The notes under the pieces are model-generated. The model worked only from the letters and a program-made list of their open reading frames with translations. It was not told the origin of the DNA and ran no database searches. The position numbers were made by a program, and so were the translations under genes. DNA of 64,000 nt from Pachypanchax playfairii. Lineage: Eukaryota > Chordata > Actinopteri > Cyprinodontiformes > Aplocheilidae. The stretch lies in assembly GCA_006937955.1 (NCBI GenBank), contig SSNP01000025.1:4045686-4109685 (forward strand), written 5' to 3'. How positions within the stretch are numbered: the first letter of the stretch is position 1; every line of letters begins with the position of its first letter. Below are positions 47,515 through 60,598 of this stretch, piece after piece.

Positions 47515-50500
47515 AATTATTTCACATTTCAGCACATACATTTATTAGCTGATTTTCAGAGTTAAATCACAACCATATGAGTTTTTATTTTACACCCCCA
47601 TGTGCTTTGAGACTAAATAGTCAACAGCCGTTTAGTAGCAGTTTTTTAAGGGCTCATCATTGCAACAGTCTATTATGTAAGTCTAGTATGAGAGAAAGGC
47701 TCCCCTACCAACAAAATCATCTGCATTGTTGTTGTGGCATTGTTAACAAAACAGTCACTGGCATCTTCCTAGAAGTGTAACTTTATTCAAATTTCTTACA
47801 TTATATTCTATCTTAGGTTGCTGTATTTCTGCCTGGGAGTTTAAAAAGAGAAAGTTAAGATGAACTCCACAGATAATGTTGGATTTTACTTCACAGCTCA
47901 ATGCACTTCAGTGAAAAAACCTGTATTCACTCATCCTTTCCACTGTCAGAAGCTGTAAGTTATGCTCAAGCACTAAGTTGTAGGGAAAGACAATTGAATT
48001 TGTTTCTTGAAGGATGAAAAGTGTCACTCTTCATCACAGATTCTTGAACGGTTCTGATGCCTGCACTGTGAAGGGTTTCAATATTTTTACTTTCCGACAA
48101 AATTTTTCAAATACTTCCCATGGATTCTAGCAACTTTAACACTGGTATGCAAATTTATTACAATAATCATCCAAAGCAGTTTGATGGATTTTTTGTAACT
48201 TTTTTATGCTTTGTAAAGATTATTGGATCTTTAATTTTATTTTTCAACAATGTAGTTTTTAGTGGCTTTCTACTTTTAATAAGTAAATTCATTTTTAAAC
48301 CTTCACCCTAACTTTTACAATGTCAAACTACATAAAACGTGAGATTTATCAGTACAGTTCAGAATGTGCTCATAACATAGACAACAGAAATGTCATTTAA
48401 TTAGAGATGGTGTAAGACTGAGATAAATTAAGTTGTTGAATATATTGCCTTATTTTGTGTGAAAAAAAAAAAAAAAAAAAGTTCAAATCTGGTTAGACGA
48501 AGTGCTGAAGTGTTTGCTTTGCAATCACAGTGACATAAACAGTCTGAATGGTTTGACCTTATCAGAGGAAACCAAATCATCCCTGCATACAAAAAAAGTT
48601 GCTGCCAGCCTCCTGGCACTCTAATGCCTTCAATGCACATAGCTGCCTTTTTTATTAGAGAAGAAGAGCTGTTAAAGGAAAGTCTTTTGTCAATGTTGGA
48701 ACTTTACAGTCCCCCTAACCAGAAAATCAAATTTAATACTAGACCACTTAAGTCAATAAATGCATAAATAAATACATAAAATCTATTTGCAGATAGTTAC
48801 ACTTGGCTGTGTTGAGATGATGTCTTTCTGTTTGCTTATGTGGAAAATGTGATGCATGAAATCTGCAGCAAAGACCCCTCCAGGGACCCACACAGAGGAG
48901 GTACCAGTAGTGGTAGACAATGATTTAGTTGAATGCAGAACAAAAAGGAGGAGCTAGGTTAAATGGGACTTATACAACCACTTGCAGAGGAAGTAGCAAA
49001 GTAAAATGGAGTGAAGCCACTCTGATAGGCCAACCTGAAATAATGTTAATTGGCAAATGTGAGGAAAAGTATCACCTGACAGAAAGCTTGAGTAATGTAG
49101 GCCCCCAACTCAAAGATTGATTCAGGATTTGGGGCTTCATGCTGCTGGCCACAGAGAGATCCAGGAACACTTTTGAATTGATACATGATGAAACTTAGCA
49201 GCCAGGAGAGAAAAATCATTGTACATTAGACATATTCAATAAAATATTTTTAAAGTGAAGGAAGGTGCAGATTTCTGAACCAGAGTATGTATCATCTGTA
49301 GTCAGAAGGATACTGGCAGTAACTTGGAAGAAAGTGTTGCTAACAGGAAACTAGGATTTTTCAAACAAACTGAAAAAAGTTAAAAATAAAAATTCTTCTG
49401 TAAGATAGGAACTCATAAAGTCCCAGCTTCCATTTAATATTTATGGGACCATTTGGGACCATAGAAGGAGTTCAAACATATAGTCAAGACTTCGACTTTC
49501 TCAACGTTTTCTTTCCTCACATTTCCTCTCTCAGCTTAAGGTTTAAATTAAAAGTTAGCTTAATTTGAGTTGGCCCTTTAAGCGTGTACCATGAATGTTT
49601 GATATAAAGAATGCAAATAGATTACTCAGCAGTCCAACCCAGAACAGGATAAATTAATAAACACCTTGAAGCTGGTTTATAGGTCCACCTAGGTGAAGCT
49701 AATATGCAGTACGACAGACCAGCAAAATACAGAAATGAATACATTGAAATATTAGAGTCATCTATTAACTCCACGCAGGTGAAAAGTGCTGCGATACAAG
49801 GCCTTTGCACATATTATAACATTCATAAAAAATATTTAAAGCTGTGCTGTAATGTGTTCATGATAAAGGGGAAACTTGTTGAATGGATGTATAAGAAGTC
49901 AAACAGCAAAGCAAACAATATTTGAAAGAGAGTTGTAAACACTCTTTAACACAGCAATGTTCAAAGGTATTACATTTTCTCATTTAGGAAACTACTCTAA
50001 GTGTAAATACATTTGAAATGGACTTGAAAAGAAAAAAAAACATAAACTTGACCTTTGAGATTTCTTCACATAGCTGCTAGACTTTGATAACAATTTATTG
50101 GACTAGAAAACTTTCTGGTAAACAGAACTGAACTGCAATAGATAAACATAATACTTAAGGTTTAGTGGTTCCACAAAATTTCAGTCATTTAAGTGTTTAA
50201 TCCTATTCGTTGATTTGCTATTATATCATACTGTATATTGTAATTAGATCATATGCCAGTAATAATGAAATCGGCATGTGTCATCTATAAGACAAATTTC
50301 TTCTACCAGAGCGGAAAAACAAATAAGAGGAAACTTGTAATTCTGTTAAAATCCAGAGTTATTAGAAAACGGGCTATAAAATATGATATAGTCTGTATTA
50401 TGGAGCTACATTCACCCAAAGAGAGTGAAAACAAACAGAGAAAAAACTACAGTAAAAAGAAATTCTGCCAAAGAAAATGACTAGTAGGGTTTTGGTCACC

Positions 50501-52571
50501 CTAAACAATCCCCCCACCCTAAAGGGTGTCCAATTTATTTAGTAAATCAGACCCAATCAGACCCTGAAATTGTAGAGGACAGGTAAGAACAGGTGTGTCC
50601 AGGAACCAAGTAGTGTTTAATGCAGACTGAGTCAGGTAGATAAAGTGAGTTTCTACAGATTTCTCTTAGCTTTGATTACAGTGAGAACAATCACATAGTA
50701 GAGGAGATTCTAAGGTGGGTATTTTCGTACCATTCACATTTTTCACTTTTCATCTGAAGGACCAAAACACAGGAAGTTGTCATCATGGGAGTCTTTTCAG
50801 AGGTAAATCTTTAGTTTTTGAAACTATCACAGAGAATGCTGGAGAGTTGTGCCAAAGGTACTTGGTAAAAAATACACAAGGGTAAGATTAATAAAGAATC
50901 TCATAATTTTCTTAGGAAAATCAGTTTTTGTGTTATTGTAGAAGATCTTGGGGCTGTCATGGCACCACCAGACTCTACTGCAGAGAAGGAAAACCAAGGA
51001 GGAAAGCAAAATGGGGAGGCGGGGGGGAGACACAATAATAGAAAAAACAGATGCCAGGCCCCCCAGAACCCCAACATATGGGATTAAAAACAAATAACTG
51101 GAGAACTATCAGAAGCTGCAATGGTGTGTCATCAAATATCAAAAGAAAATCCAAATGTGTTTTATATCAATATGACCCTGCAAAAAACAAGTTTTTGTGT
51201 TCAGATAAGATGACAATTTGCTTTTGGACTGGGACATTGAAACAGTCTGTGCTACAGTAAACAAGAACATTAACCAAATTAAACCTGAAATCACCTTCAA
51301 TTAAATTTCATTTCAGTATTTCAGCCCTTTGGGCAAAAAGTGTCAAAGGCTGAGTACTCAGCTTTCTATTCTGTTATCTGATTTTCTTTGGAAACCCTTT
51401 CACACCAAAATACTAAGATGCATTTCAGAAGCTGGGCTTAAGGCTGCTCAATACCAGATGACTCCTCGAGCTCACTGCAGCATTGCCTGCAGCCAAGTTA
51501 TAGATGTTACTGAAAAAGATGGAGCAAGGTGAGAGACTACAACAAGGGAGGGACTAGATAAGAGGTTCTATGAGATAAAATAATGACAGGAGAAGTGGAA
51601 GAGTGACAGAAAGTTAGGAAAAAGGTAAGCAATTTTGGGGAAAGGGTGGGAGTAAAACGACTCTTTTGTCTAGTCACGTTCTCTTCTGTCAGCTTTCTCA
51701 AGCATCTGTCCATCCGGCTGAGATAAACAGAGATAAAAGTGTGAGGATCGCTCAGCGGCTAGTGAGACGACAGGTGAGGAGAGTTCCTGCAGGGACAGCA
51801 AGGAGCAAAGCAGGCAGGGAGTTAAGGTTGCTGAAAAGAACTTGAGCTCAACTACAAGCTGAATTCGAAATACCACATTTTATTTTTATTGCTGGTGGTC
51901 TGCACTCCCGTCGCCTGCCAGAGAAGCACTCACAATCTGACCTCAAGTAATATAGAAACTTCTTTATGGGCTCTGTTCTGGAACTCAGAGTTATCCTGGT
52001 AGACAGAAAGTCATTTTTAATGTGTTTGGTTTTAGACTATATTATTTTTCCTTGGTGATAAATGTTAAAGCTAGTAAACCCTTTGTAACTTAAATAAGTC
52101 TTTACTGATTTCCCAAGTCGAAACATTTTAACACCAACCTTGAGACTATTGCAAACCTTTTCATTTCTAAACATTTCAACGCTTAAATGAAATCCTTCAA
52201 GTGTAAAATATCTGAAACATTTTTTTATGATGTTTCAAATACTGTCCACAGGATCACATTAAACATTCATACTAATATGACCAAAATGTTTGTATTCTAG
52301 AGAATGTGTATGACATGAATAAACTCTGTGTATTGCAACTTTTTCCACATCAAATGTAGTAAATGACTATTTTACAACTTTTAGATATAGGTCTAAATAA
52401 AAAAAAAAATAAAAAAACTATCTGTCATCTGACAAAGGTTCCAATTTTGTAAGAAAGATGCTAAAGAAAAATGTTTTTTTTTTTTTGCAAAAGAGGCCTT
52501 GAAAAACATTGAAATAACAGGTAGCTGTAAATTGTTTACATCACCCACATTAACATCTACTACATTAACAA
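47515..52571. other. intergenic, no gene recognised
   Basis: A-run at 48461-48480. AT-rich with scattered frames of 60-90 codons lacking domains. Purine-rich, less AT-rich patches occur at 50940-51070 and 51530-51850. Confidence 0.55.
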
Positions 52572-52572
52572 A

Positions 52573-52647
<75 letters not shown>

Positions 52648-52706
52648 TATATATATATATATATTATAATATTTTATATTATTTATACATACATACATAT
52701 ATATAA
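52572..52706 (+). repeat. (CT)n(AT)n compound microsatellite
   Basis: A CTCTCT run leads into more than 25 AT units, then AT-rich imperfect units and TACATACATA. The AT core is self-complementary and could extrude a cruciform. Confidence 0.95.
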
Positions 52707-55340
52707 TGAGGCTCAATCAACCCTTACCCACTCTTTAATTCCACCTGCGGTTGCCAGTAACTCAAGTTTGCCTGTAGCATATGCACATCACTAACATTTC
52801 AGATGGTTTAGCTTTAAGAATAAAAAGAAATGCATTGAAAGGGAGCACAGTTTGTTACACTTTTAATATTACACTTATTTTTAGAGTTGTTCATTTAATG
52901 ATAGAGGTAAAAAATGAATAAAATTCGCCTTTGAAGCTTCTCGGAAGACCAGGAGTCAAATTTACAAACAATTTACACAGAAAAAAAAAGTTAAGTATGA
53001 GTCTCAGTTATTGGGTAAAATGGTACATTTTTATCAATCAGTAGATTGGTGAAATATTTCCTGATTTCTGAAAAGTACCCTGGTGTGTCATGTTTGCTCT
53101 GTAGTTCTCAGAAGTCATAGTGCTCTTTATCTATAATAATAGAATAAAGTTTAAGAATATTAAAAGCACAAATACGAAGCCTGTTTTTTCTGTACAGATG
53201 AATTATAAATCAGTCACACCAAATAGATTACTTAACCCTGAAATGAACTGACCCTGAGCGTTGTAGACCAAGCGTTCCCAGTTGCTAACCTGTCAATAGT
53301 TTGCAAAGTGAGGCTTTATCAAGCTTCAGATTTTAAAGTGTAAAACAGCCTTTAAAAATATATATTATTTTCAGTGAACCATCACATTGAAAAGAGCAAA
53401 TCAATACAATATAAAATAAAATTGCATCATTATTTTGTATAGAGCAGCATCCCAAATATATTTTAGACAAATTAGACAAAAAGTTATATATTTTCCTCCA
53501 TTTCCTCTTTGAATTTAAGGCCAACTCAGTAAAGGCCCTGACAGGATTCAACTACATTATACAGTAGTTCATTTTCTCCCCCTTTAAATTATTTTTATTG
53601 TGAATTGGTGGTTTGTAAATAAATTATTGAACTGACACAAAAGAAAACAAACTACAAATCAAATTTTGACTAACAGCTATGTTTTCTGTCTAAACTTGTT
53701 GAAAATGCATATGCTCATTATTTCCTTTTCACCAGAGCAGCTACAACTCAAGATGGAATGTCACAGTTGGGCACCATGATGGATGTTTATTATACTATAA
53801 GGATGAGTAATTGTTTTAAATAACGCAAGCCCACTATTTTGAGCATTTTTAAACACATCCAGAAATGAAGCCAACTCACAACTCATTCAGTTTAGAATTG
53901 AATTTACCTCCAATGTGACAGAGAAGCAGGAGCCGGGGCAGATGTGACTCAGTCTGATGTCCAGTTTCTGCTCTATCATCTTATTTCCCCTGCTGGCCGT
54001 CACTTATTGGAGCATCATAAAAGACTGAGAATGAGACTGAGAAAAGAATGAAGTAGTCCAACCAGGAAGTATTAACTGCCCTCCTGCCTTCCTTTGAGAC
54101 AACAAAAGTCAACTTGTTCTTTCCATTTCTGGTTCTTTTTTTTTTTTTTTTTTTACTTATCCCTACTTTCCTTTTTAACAATCCACTCTCTTACTTCTTA
54201 AAAAATTGAATAGTTTTAGATCAGCTTAATCTCCACCTAAGATTATAGTGATATGGAACACAAATCACATGGGGCAGGAATGGCTCAAAAAGGAAGGATG
54301 GTCATCCACTAATCAGGAAATTAACAGTTTGATCCCAAGCTCTGGCAAGCTACGTGTCAAAATATATTTGGGCATGACACTGAACCTCTAAACATTTCCA
54401 CTGGGAACTGTACAAAAGGCAGCCCAGTGTGCAGTCAGATGCAGAAAATCCATTTTCCCAAGGGGATCAACAAAGTATCAGTTGTCATGAAATCAATGTG
54501 CCTTTGTCATTTATTGTATACCAGAGCCTTTTACTGTACCTCATTGGGCTATGAGTTGCCAAGCATGCAAAATTTGGCGATTATTACAGGAAAGTATACA
54601 TGTTTTGTTTGACGTTTCATAGCATGTGCATGCACATTTGTGACCTATTCACATGTGGGGCATGTGATGTGAATGCAAACAAATTACAGCTGCTGTACTA
54701 ATTTCCTTGTCGGGGTTTCATTAGAAAATATCTTAATTCTGTCTTAGTTTGTTCATAATTTACTCTCATTTTATCCACAAATCAGCCATCAGGTTTTGTA
54801 ATGGAGACAAGTTCCGGGTGTGTGATGATCTGAAAATATTTTGTAAAAACATTTGTTGTGCTAATTTTTTTGTACACTAAAAATTCAAGTGACATGTCTG
54901 CAATGCTCGAGACTCCTTTAAGGAAACTTTTAATGTGTAAAAGTGTAAAACATGTAGGGCAGTGAGCCCTGAGGACCAGAGCTGGGAAACACCCTAATGA
55001 TTATGGTCGATCTTGGTCGGACACTGATGTGTCAATAGTCAAAGTGAATGGATTTTAGACAGATGTCCTCTTGAAATGGAGCTTTTTCATCTTCTTGACT
55101 CGGTCCAGGGAGAGATTTCTGACAATGTAAGAACAGGATTATGGTGTTCTCTTCAACAAGATGGGATATAAAGGTTCCAATAATATTGTGATAAGCCTTA
55201 ATGTATGTGTTCCTTTTGATCATTCAAGTTACATGTGACAACAGAGATGAACTTAAAACTAGTTAGAACTTTTAAATCCCAAACTTGTGAGGGTATATGG
55301 GATTGTGGAAGTGGAATAAAAACATCAGACGATCCAGATT
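52707..55340. other. intergenic, no gene recognised
   Basis: AT-rich. T-run at 54136-54153. No recognisable gene or repeat family. Confidence 0.6.
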
Positions 55341-58300
55341 TAAGAAAAAAAAAACATGTTTAATCTCTTCTTGAAGCGTGTCTATTTACAAGTAATAAAT
55401 CTGCAAAATACGAAAGAGCAGGATATTTACATGGGCATGAAACAGCCAAAACCTGTCACATTAGCTTCAAGTCTGAAACTCTTAAAAAGGTACCAGAATT
55501 CATAAAGTATTAAAACTCTAAAGTATTTTTCTCCTTACTGAGTCTCTTATTTTTAATCTGTGAGGTGTTTTACATCCTCTGCTCCATTTCTGAAGTATAC
55601 TTTTTATTAAAGTGAACTCAGTTGATGAAGACGTTGGAGAGCTGGAACGAAGGGATGATAAACTTGTGAATGTTGCTTTTGGAGTTCTGAAATGACAGAT
55701 GATAGTAAATTTTAGTGCCAGGTGTTATATTTATCAACTAAGGGAATGCTGAATCTTTTTACACAGTCTTAAAAATAAACTGTTAAGGTGTCTTTCAAGG
55801 TGTGCAAAAAAAAAAAAAAAGGTCAGGCTTTTAAACATTTAGGTAACATGCTGTTTTAGCAAAAGTTACACATAAAATATGTTAATCACAAAAATGTTCC
55901 CCACTGGTTTGTGAGTTATGAAATACTGAGCTTGTAATTTGACTGGAACCAACTTGTGGAGTCAAAATTCACATACAGGACATAAACCTATTCATAAAGT
56001 TGCTATCGAGAGGAACAATATTTTGGACTTTATAGGATAGAGTTAATAAAACATTCCAGTTATCAAACTGGTTACTGATTAAATATTTTGGGGGGTTTGT
56101 TGTTTTTTAAATAACAGGCTGCAGACTTGATTTTCGGTTGTAAAATTCTCCATTTTAATATAAAGATCTATAAACTAACTTCCTTTTAGAATGAGTCTCG
56201 AGATGCCACTTACAGAGCTGTAGTCTGAAGCATTAGCTTAGCTTTTTATTTTTGAAAGAAAAATCACACAAATTTATCGCCAAAACAGCTTGACTCAAAG
56301 CATGAAGGGGAAACTGCAGGTGACAAGGGCAATAAGTTACTGTATTTGTCATAGGAAGTTTCATGTTACAATCAAGCTCAGTGTCTTGATCAGTTACAAA
56401 CACATTTGTTTAAATAATTAAGGGATGTGTCATTTGGCTTTATGTTGTGTTGAAATGAATAAGAAATGTTTACTTTTCCAGCATCATGGGTAAATATTGT
56501 TTTGCTATTAACCTGACAAGGCAATCTTTTGATTTTACATCAAGTCAGCCTGAACACCTCTTTGAGTGTGAGACAATACACCAGTCTCGTAATCTCAACT
56601 TTCAAAATAAGAATATTTGTTCTGCTGAAATTTTAAAGTTATCTGTCTGTTTTATTTTAAAACTTTGATGCATTAAGAGCTCAAAAAGGCACACTGAACC
56701 CTAATTATGCTTTTGTTGCCATCGAGGGACTCTCCCCCTCCACTTGTGTTTTTCTTTCTTCCACAGATAAAAGTAAAGTCAAAAGATGTAACAGAATGGA
56801 AGATGAAGAGGTACAATGGCCCTAAAAGCACATTCCCTGCACAGTCTGAATTTTGTTCAATCTTTTCCCAAACACATTGTGAAGCAGAGAACAACAAGCA
56901 ACTAGAAAACAACAGCATCGATCAAACCTATCTTATATTTTTACTGCCCATAAAGTGGACCAATGAGGAAACCTCATAATCTCAATATTAACAAAATCAT
57001 TACAAGTTTTCATCCAAAGAAAAAATGCAATACTAGTCAAATATCAATGCAGTGCTCCACATCTTTAGGAACTTTTAGTCATTGATCTAAACCAAACAGA
57101 ATGAGTCAATGAGTCTCTTTACATGGAAGTAACATTGGTTCACAATACATCAAGAAAAAAGCAACACTATCTACTTCTGTTAAGGGAATATTCAAATTAT
57201 CAAAATGGAACACTAAAATAGTTTTGTGGAAGAACTGAAAAAGCAGATGTTCAAGAGATAACCTCTTCTGGTGAAGTTATCCTGATACAGTTGAGTATAG
57301 CTTTGGTCAGTTCTGTATGTTGATTTACCCTGTCTAGTTCAGTGGTTCAAGTATTGAAGCACATACAGAACATTTCATTGTGTCCGGACACATATTTAAG
57401 CTGTCAGATGTCAGTAAGCCTTGATATATGAATGGCAGGTTTACATCAAAATGAACAATTTAAAAGTACACAGTTTTTAAAGGGTTTTCAGAAGACATCC
57501 AAAATGTAGCTAGGATAAACAAAGGAGATTGAAATTAAAAGCAGCAGTAACAATTAGGTAGGTGGTCTGAGAGAACACAGTCTCATTATGTGAGGGGAAA
57601 AAAAACAACAAAAAACTGTCAGCTAAAGTAGGTAACCATGTTGGAAGTCAGAAAATTGATGATTTCAAAAAAAGTACATATCAGAGTATTTACAGTTCAG
57701 ATTTATGAGTACTGTATGTTAAGTGGAAATCACATGAACGTACAGTTTTTAGACTTGTACTGTATATCAGAAAAAATTGTCATAGTGACAAATGGCTCTT
57801 ATGTTGCTCAAACATGCCTAGACCTGATTAACAACTGTTAAAATTCTTATCATGATTATTAACATTTTTTTTTTTTACAATGAGTGAGCTCCTAAAATGT
57901 GCCCATAAAAAGAAAGTTGAAACTCATCATTTGCACACTTTCACTTCATATTGTAATACAGCTGTGACTGAACAGTTATCTGTTAGGATCTACATTCTTG
58001 GTGCCTTTTTAAGATGTTGGTCACACCTTTTATGTCTGTTAAACGCTCATCTTCTGAGCTCACAGCACTGGGATAGACAAAAGAATCCAATTTTGATGGT
58101 CCAAATGAAAGTGAACATGTATTAAATGTGTTACATAATAGATTTACCTTTAAAATACCCTTTTTATAAGTATTCAATCTAATATTTTAGCATCTAGTGC
58201 ACCAAAGATGATGTATATTATATTAATAATTACAATTTTTAAACATCCAATTGATGGTTTTCCCAGTTAATTTCATATCTAAATAAAAGCGTTGGACTAC

Positions 58301-60288
58301 TGACAAGAGATGTAGGATTTTCCAGCCTTTAAATCTTCAGAAAACCTATTAATCCTGGTTTGATGTTTTTGATGCAACTTGAAAAAGCTTTAAAGTCATC
58401 TAACTGATCTGAGTACTCTGATAAGATGTTCTTCAAGAAAAGGGAACACAGATGAGGGAAGCACTGCAGAAGTGGAAGAAAAAGCAATGTTCGAGGTAAA
58501 TGGTAGCTGTTTCCTTTGAAGTAATATTGCTCAAAAAGGTGCATGTGATGCATTGATCCATAATTTCTGTAGATATGTATATAAGACACTGTTAAATTAA
58601 CACATCCATGCCACCTGATGACTGATTTGTCTGTTTTGATATTGTGGATCTTTTAAGTATTTACTGGATGATTGAGATTGTAATGCTTTACCTTGATTTG
58701 TGTAATTGTAATCCTTTGTCTCTTGTTTTCCAGCTTTCTGAATGTACATGTAAGGGATCTGAAATGTCAATGAATCTATGATTTTCAAAGCACTGAAAGT
58801 TAACGTGTTCCAATAAACTGTGCAAGGAAAACATTTTGAGTTTTTTTTCTTCTTTTTAACCCCTATAAAACTACAGAAAACAGAAATAAGGAACAACCTT
58901 CAACTTGTACAAAAACACTCACATACGTCAAGCTACATTTCAATTTAAAAACCACATTCACATTTCGAAAAATGGCCCTTTAGCTTCACAGGCTTTACTG
59001 CAGACAAAACTGATTCGCTTTTTTTCTGCTTAGCAAAACTAACTCATTTCAGAGGATAGGCCTCATAAATAGTTTCAGACAAGAAGGGAGGTCTAGAAAA
59101 CAAGACCAAGAAGCTAAATAGTACAGATGTGCCAGGAATCTGCTTAAACAACTGCCTAATGCCTCTGTTTCTGCCAGCACATCAGCATTTGTTTCACCTA
59201 AATCAGCTGATCTTGAAGTATTTGGTTTCTCTAAAACAAATAAGCACTGTAGGTTTGTTGGCTCATAGGTTGCTTCTAGACATCGTTTGTCTCGTTACAA
59301 TCTTCAGAGCCAAAACTTTTTGAAGCACACAAAGGCTGTAAGACCTCATGTAACTTAGAAAGTGTCTGTATTACGTATATATTTCTGACATTTACCTTTT
59401 TTTTCAAAAATTCTCAGTCACTAAGCATGACAACATTTTCATAATAGCACATTTCATCTAAAAAAAAAATATTTGCACTAAACAACATTCAAAGTAAAAC
59501 ATGGCACAAGACAACTTTTTTCTTGTGTTTTGATAATTTTTTCATCTAGGAAATATCAAATCTTCTGAAACATATCTTTTATACACTGAAATGGAAAACA
59601 TTTTCAACTTTAATTTGTTTTAAAAACAAAGGGTTGTATTTATATATCTATATATATTTTTTCTTAAATCTTTTGCTCTTTTGATTTAGCTTTGTTGTGC
59701 AAATTCAGCAGTAACACAAGTGGCACAGCAATAGGGAGAGTAATTTGGTGGGAAAAGAAAAAAAAATGCAATGACAAACAAATGTAGAGTTATGAAATTG
59801 GCAAAGTTCTTAGTTAGATTGCAGTGATATTTTTGTTGATTGGAGAGCTGGAGAGTAAGAACAAGAGGAAGAGTTTCAGCGGAAGGTCTTCACTCTGGTT
59901 GCCCTGTAGCGGCAGCAGCTTGTATCCATGCAGCCGCTCTGCTGAAATGTATCTGAGTGATAAACTTGAAACTCTACCAGCTCTTTTGCTGCTGTTATGC
60001 AGCTGTCCCTGACCTTTGACCTCTCTGTGGAGGACACTAACAGAAAAGTGATCAAGTACTTTGATGAAATATTCTGGATTTTCACTGGCTCACCATCTAA
60101 ACCAAAGTTTTGGCAGTGGAAAGATTATTTTACCTTCCCTGCAGTGTTTTAGCTCCAGCTCCATTAACTTGTAGTTACCTCTTTAAGCACAGGTCCATGT
60201 TAACTGAGGCTGGGGGTTGATCATGAATGGTTGGATTTGGTAAGAATCATGGCTCAGAAAAGAAGAAGAAAAGAAAAGACCAAAACCA
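55341..60288. other. downstream flank of plxna1, possible distal 3' UTR
   Basis: AT-rich sequence between the proximal plxna1 3' UTR and the gene desert. AATAAA hexamers occur on the minus strand near 56240 and at 55603-55608, and ATTAAA near 55360, any of which could serve a long 3' UTR. A-run at 55807-55820. Short frames on both strands have no recognised domains. The exon-like block at 55618-55686 is listed separately. Confidence 0.4.
55618..55686 (-). other. candidate 3'-terminal coding exon, unassigned
   Basis: On the minus strand an acceptor-like CTGTCATTTCAG is followed by an open stretch NSKSNIHKFIIPSFQLSNVF, two more residues and a TGA stop. An AATAAA hexamer (55603-55608) follows after only nine bases. 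The block is less AT-rich than its surroundings. The plus strand is also open (ELERRDDKLVNVAFGVLK then stop). I do not recognise either peptide and cannot find an upstream partner exon, so this may be chance. Confidence 0.15.
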
Positions 60289-60294
60289 TTTAAT
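60289..60294 (-). promoter_or_regulatory. candidate poly(A) signal ATTAAA for plxna1
   Basis: The hexamer ATTAAA lies 209 bases after the plxna1 stop codon and is followed on the minus strand by a T-rich stretch (GGTTTTGGTCTTTTC and onward), which is the usual arrangement for a downstream element. It is a common variant hexamer in an AT-rich region, so it may be fortuitous or only a proximal alternative site. Confidence 0.3.
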
Positions 60295-60502
60295 GGGACC
60301 AAAGTTCCAAACTCTGCTGTTCCTCCAGTGTGCCGCTGCTGCTCGGTGCTTGTGTCCTTGCAGTCATTTCCACTGCTGCACATTGTAGTTTGTGAGTGTA
60401 ATAACAGACTTCAAATATCAAGAATCAAAATGTCCCAGGGGTAAGGGAAGGTGTATGGGTAAGCCAGTTCTGCCCTTGCAAAGGTACATGATTGGCCAGT
60501 CC
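60289..60502 (-). other. plxna1: plxna1 3' UTR, proximal part
   Basis: This is the sequence directly after the TGA stop on the minus strand, down to the first plausible poly(A) signal. It has no long frame and no repeat that I recognise. How far the 3' UTR really extends is not visible: vertebrate plexin-A messages often have long 3' UTRs, so the transcript may continue far left of this limit, possibly to around 55.3-56.2 kb where further AATAAA or ATTAAA hexamers occur. Confidence 0.5.
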
Positions 60503-60598
60503 TCAGCTTGACAGGGCCATGGTGTCAATGACCTGCTCTAGCTTGCCACGTAGCCGCTGTCTGCGTGACTGTTCGTCCTTCTGTAGTGCTGAGAGGAT
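60503..60598 (-). CDS. plxna1: plexin-A1, final coding exon with stop codon
   Basis: After an acceptor ending GTGCACAG, the exon reads ILSALQKDEQSRRQRL, then RGKLEQVIDTMALSS and a TGA stop: 31 residues plus stop, in phase 0 with the previous exon. The charged helix followed by a short hydrophobic terminus ending DTMALSS resembles the plexin-A1 C terminus and differs from the remembered A2 and A4 endings. Together the four exons give 198 residues of a protein that is about 1,900 residues long in vertebrates, so most of the gene lies to the right of this window. The preceding intron (60599-62269) carries a long GT microsatellite. Confidence 0.95.
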   Translation of the reverse strand: MLSALQKDEQSRRQRLRGKLEQVIDTMALSS

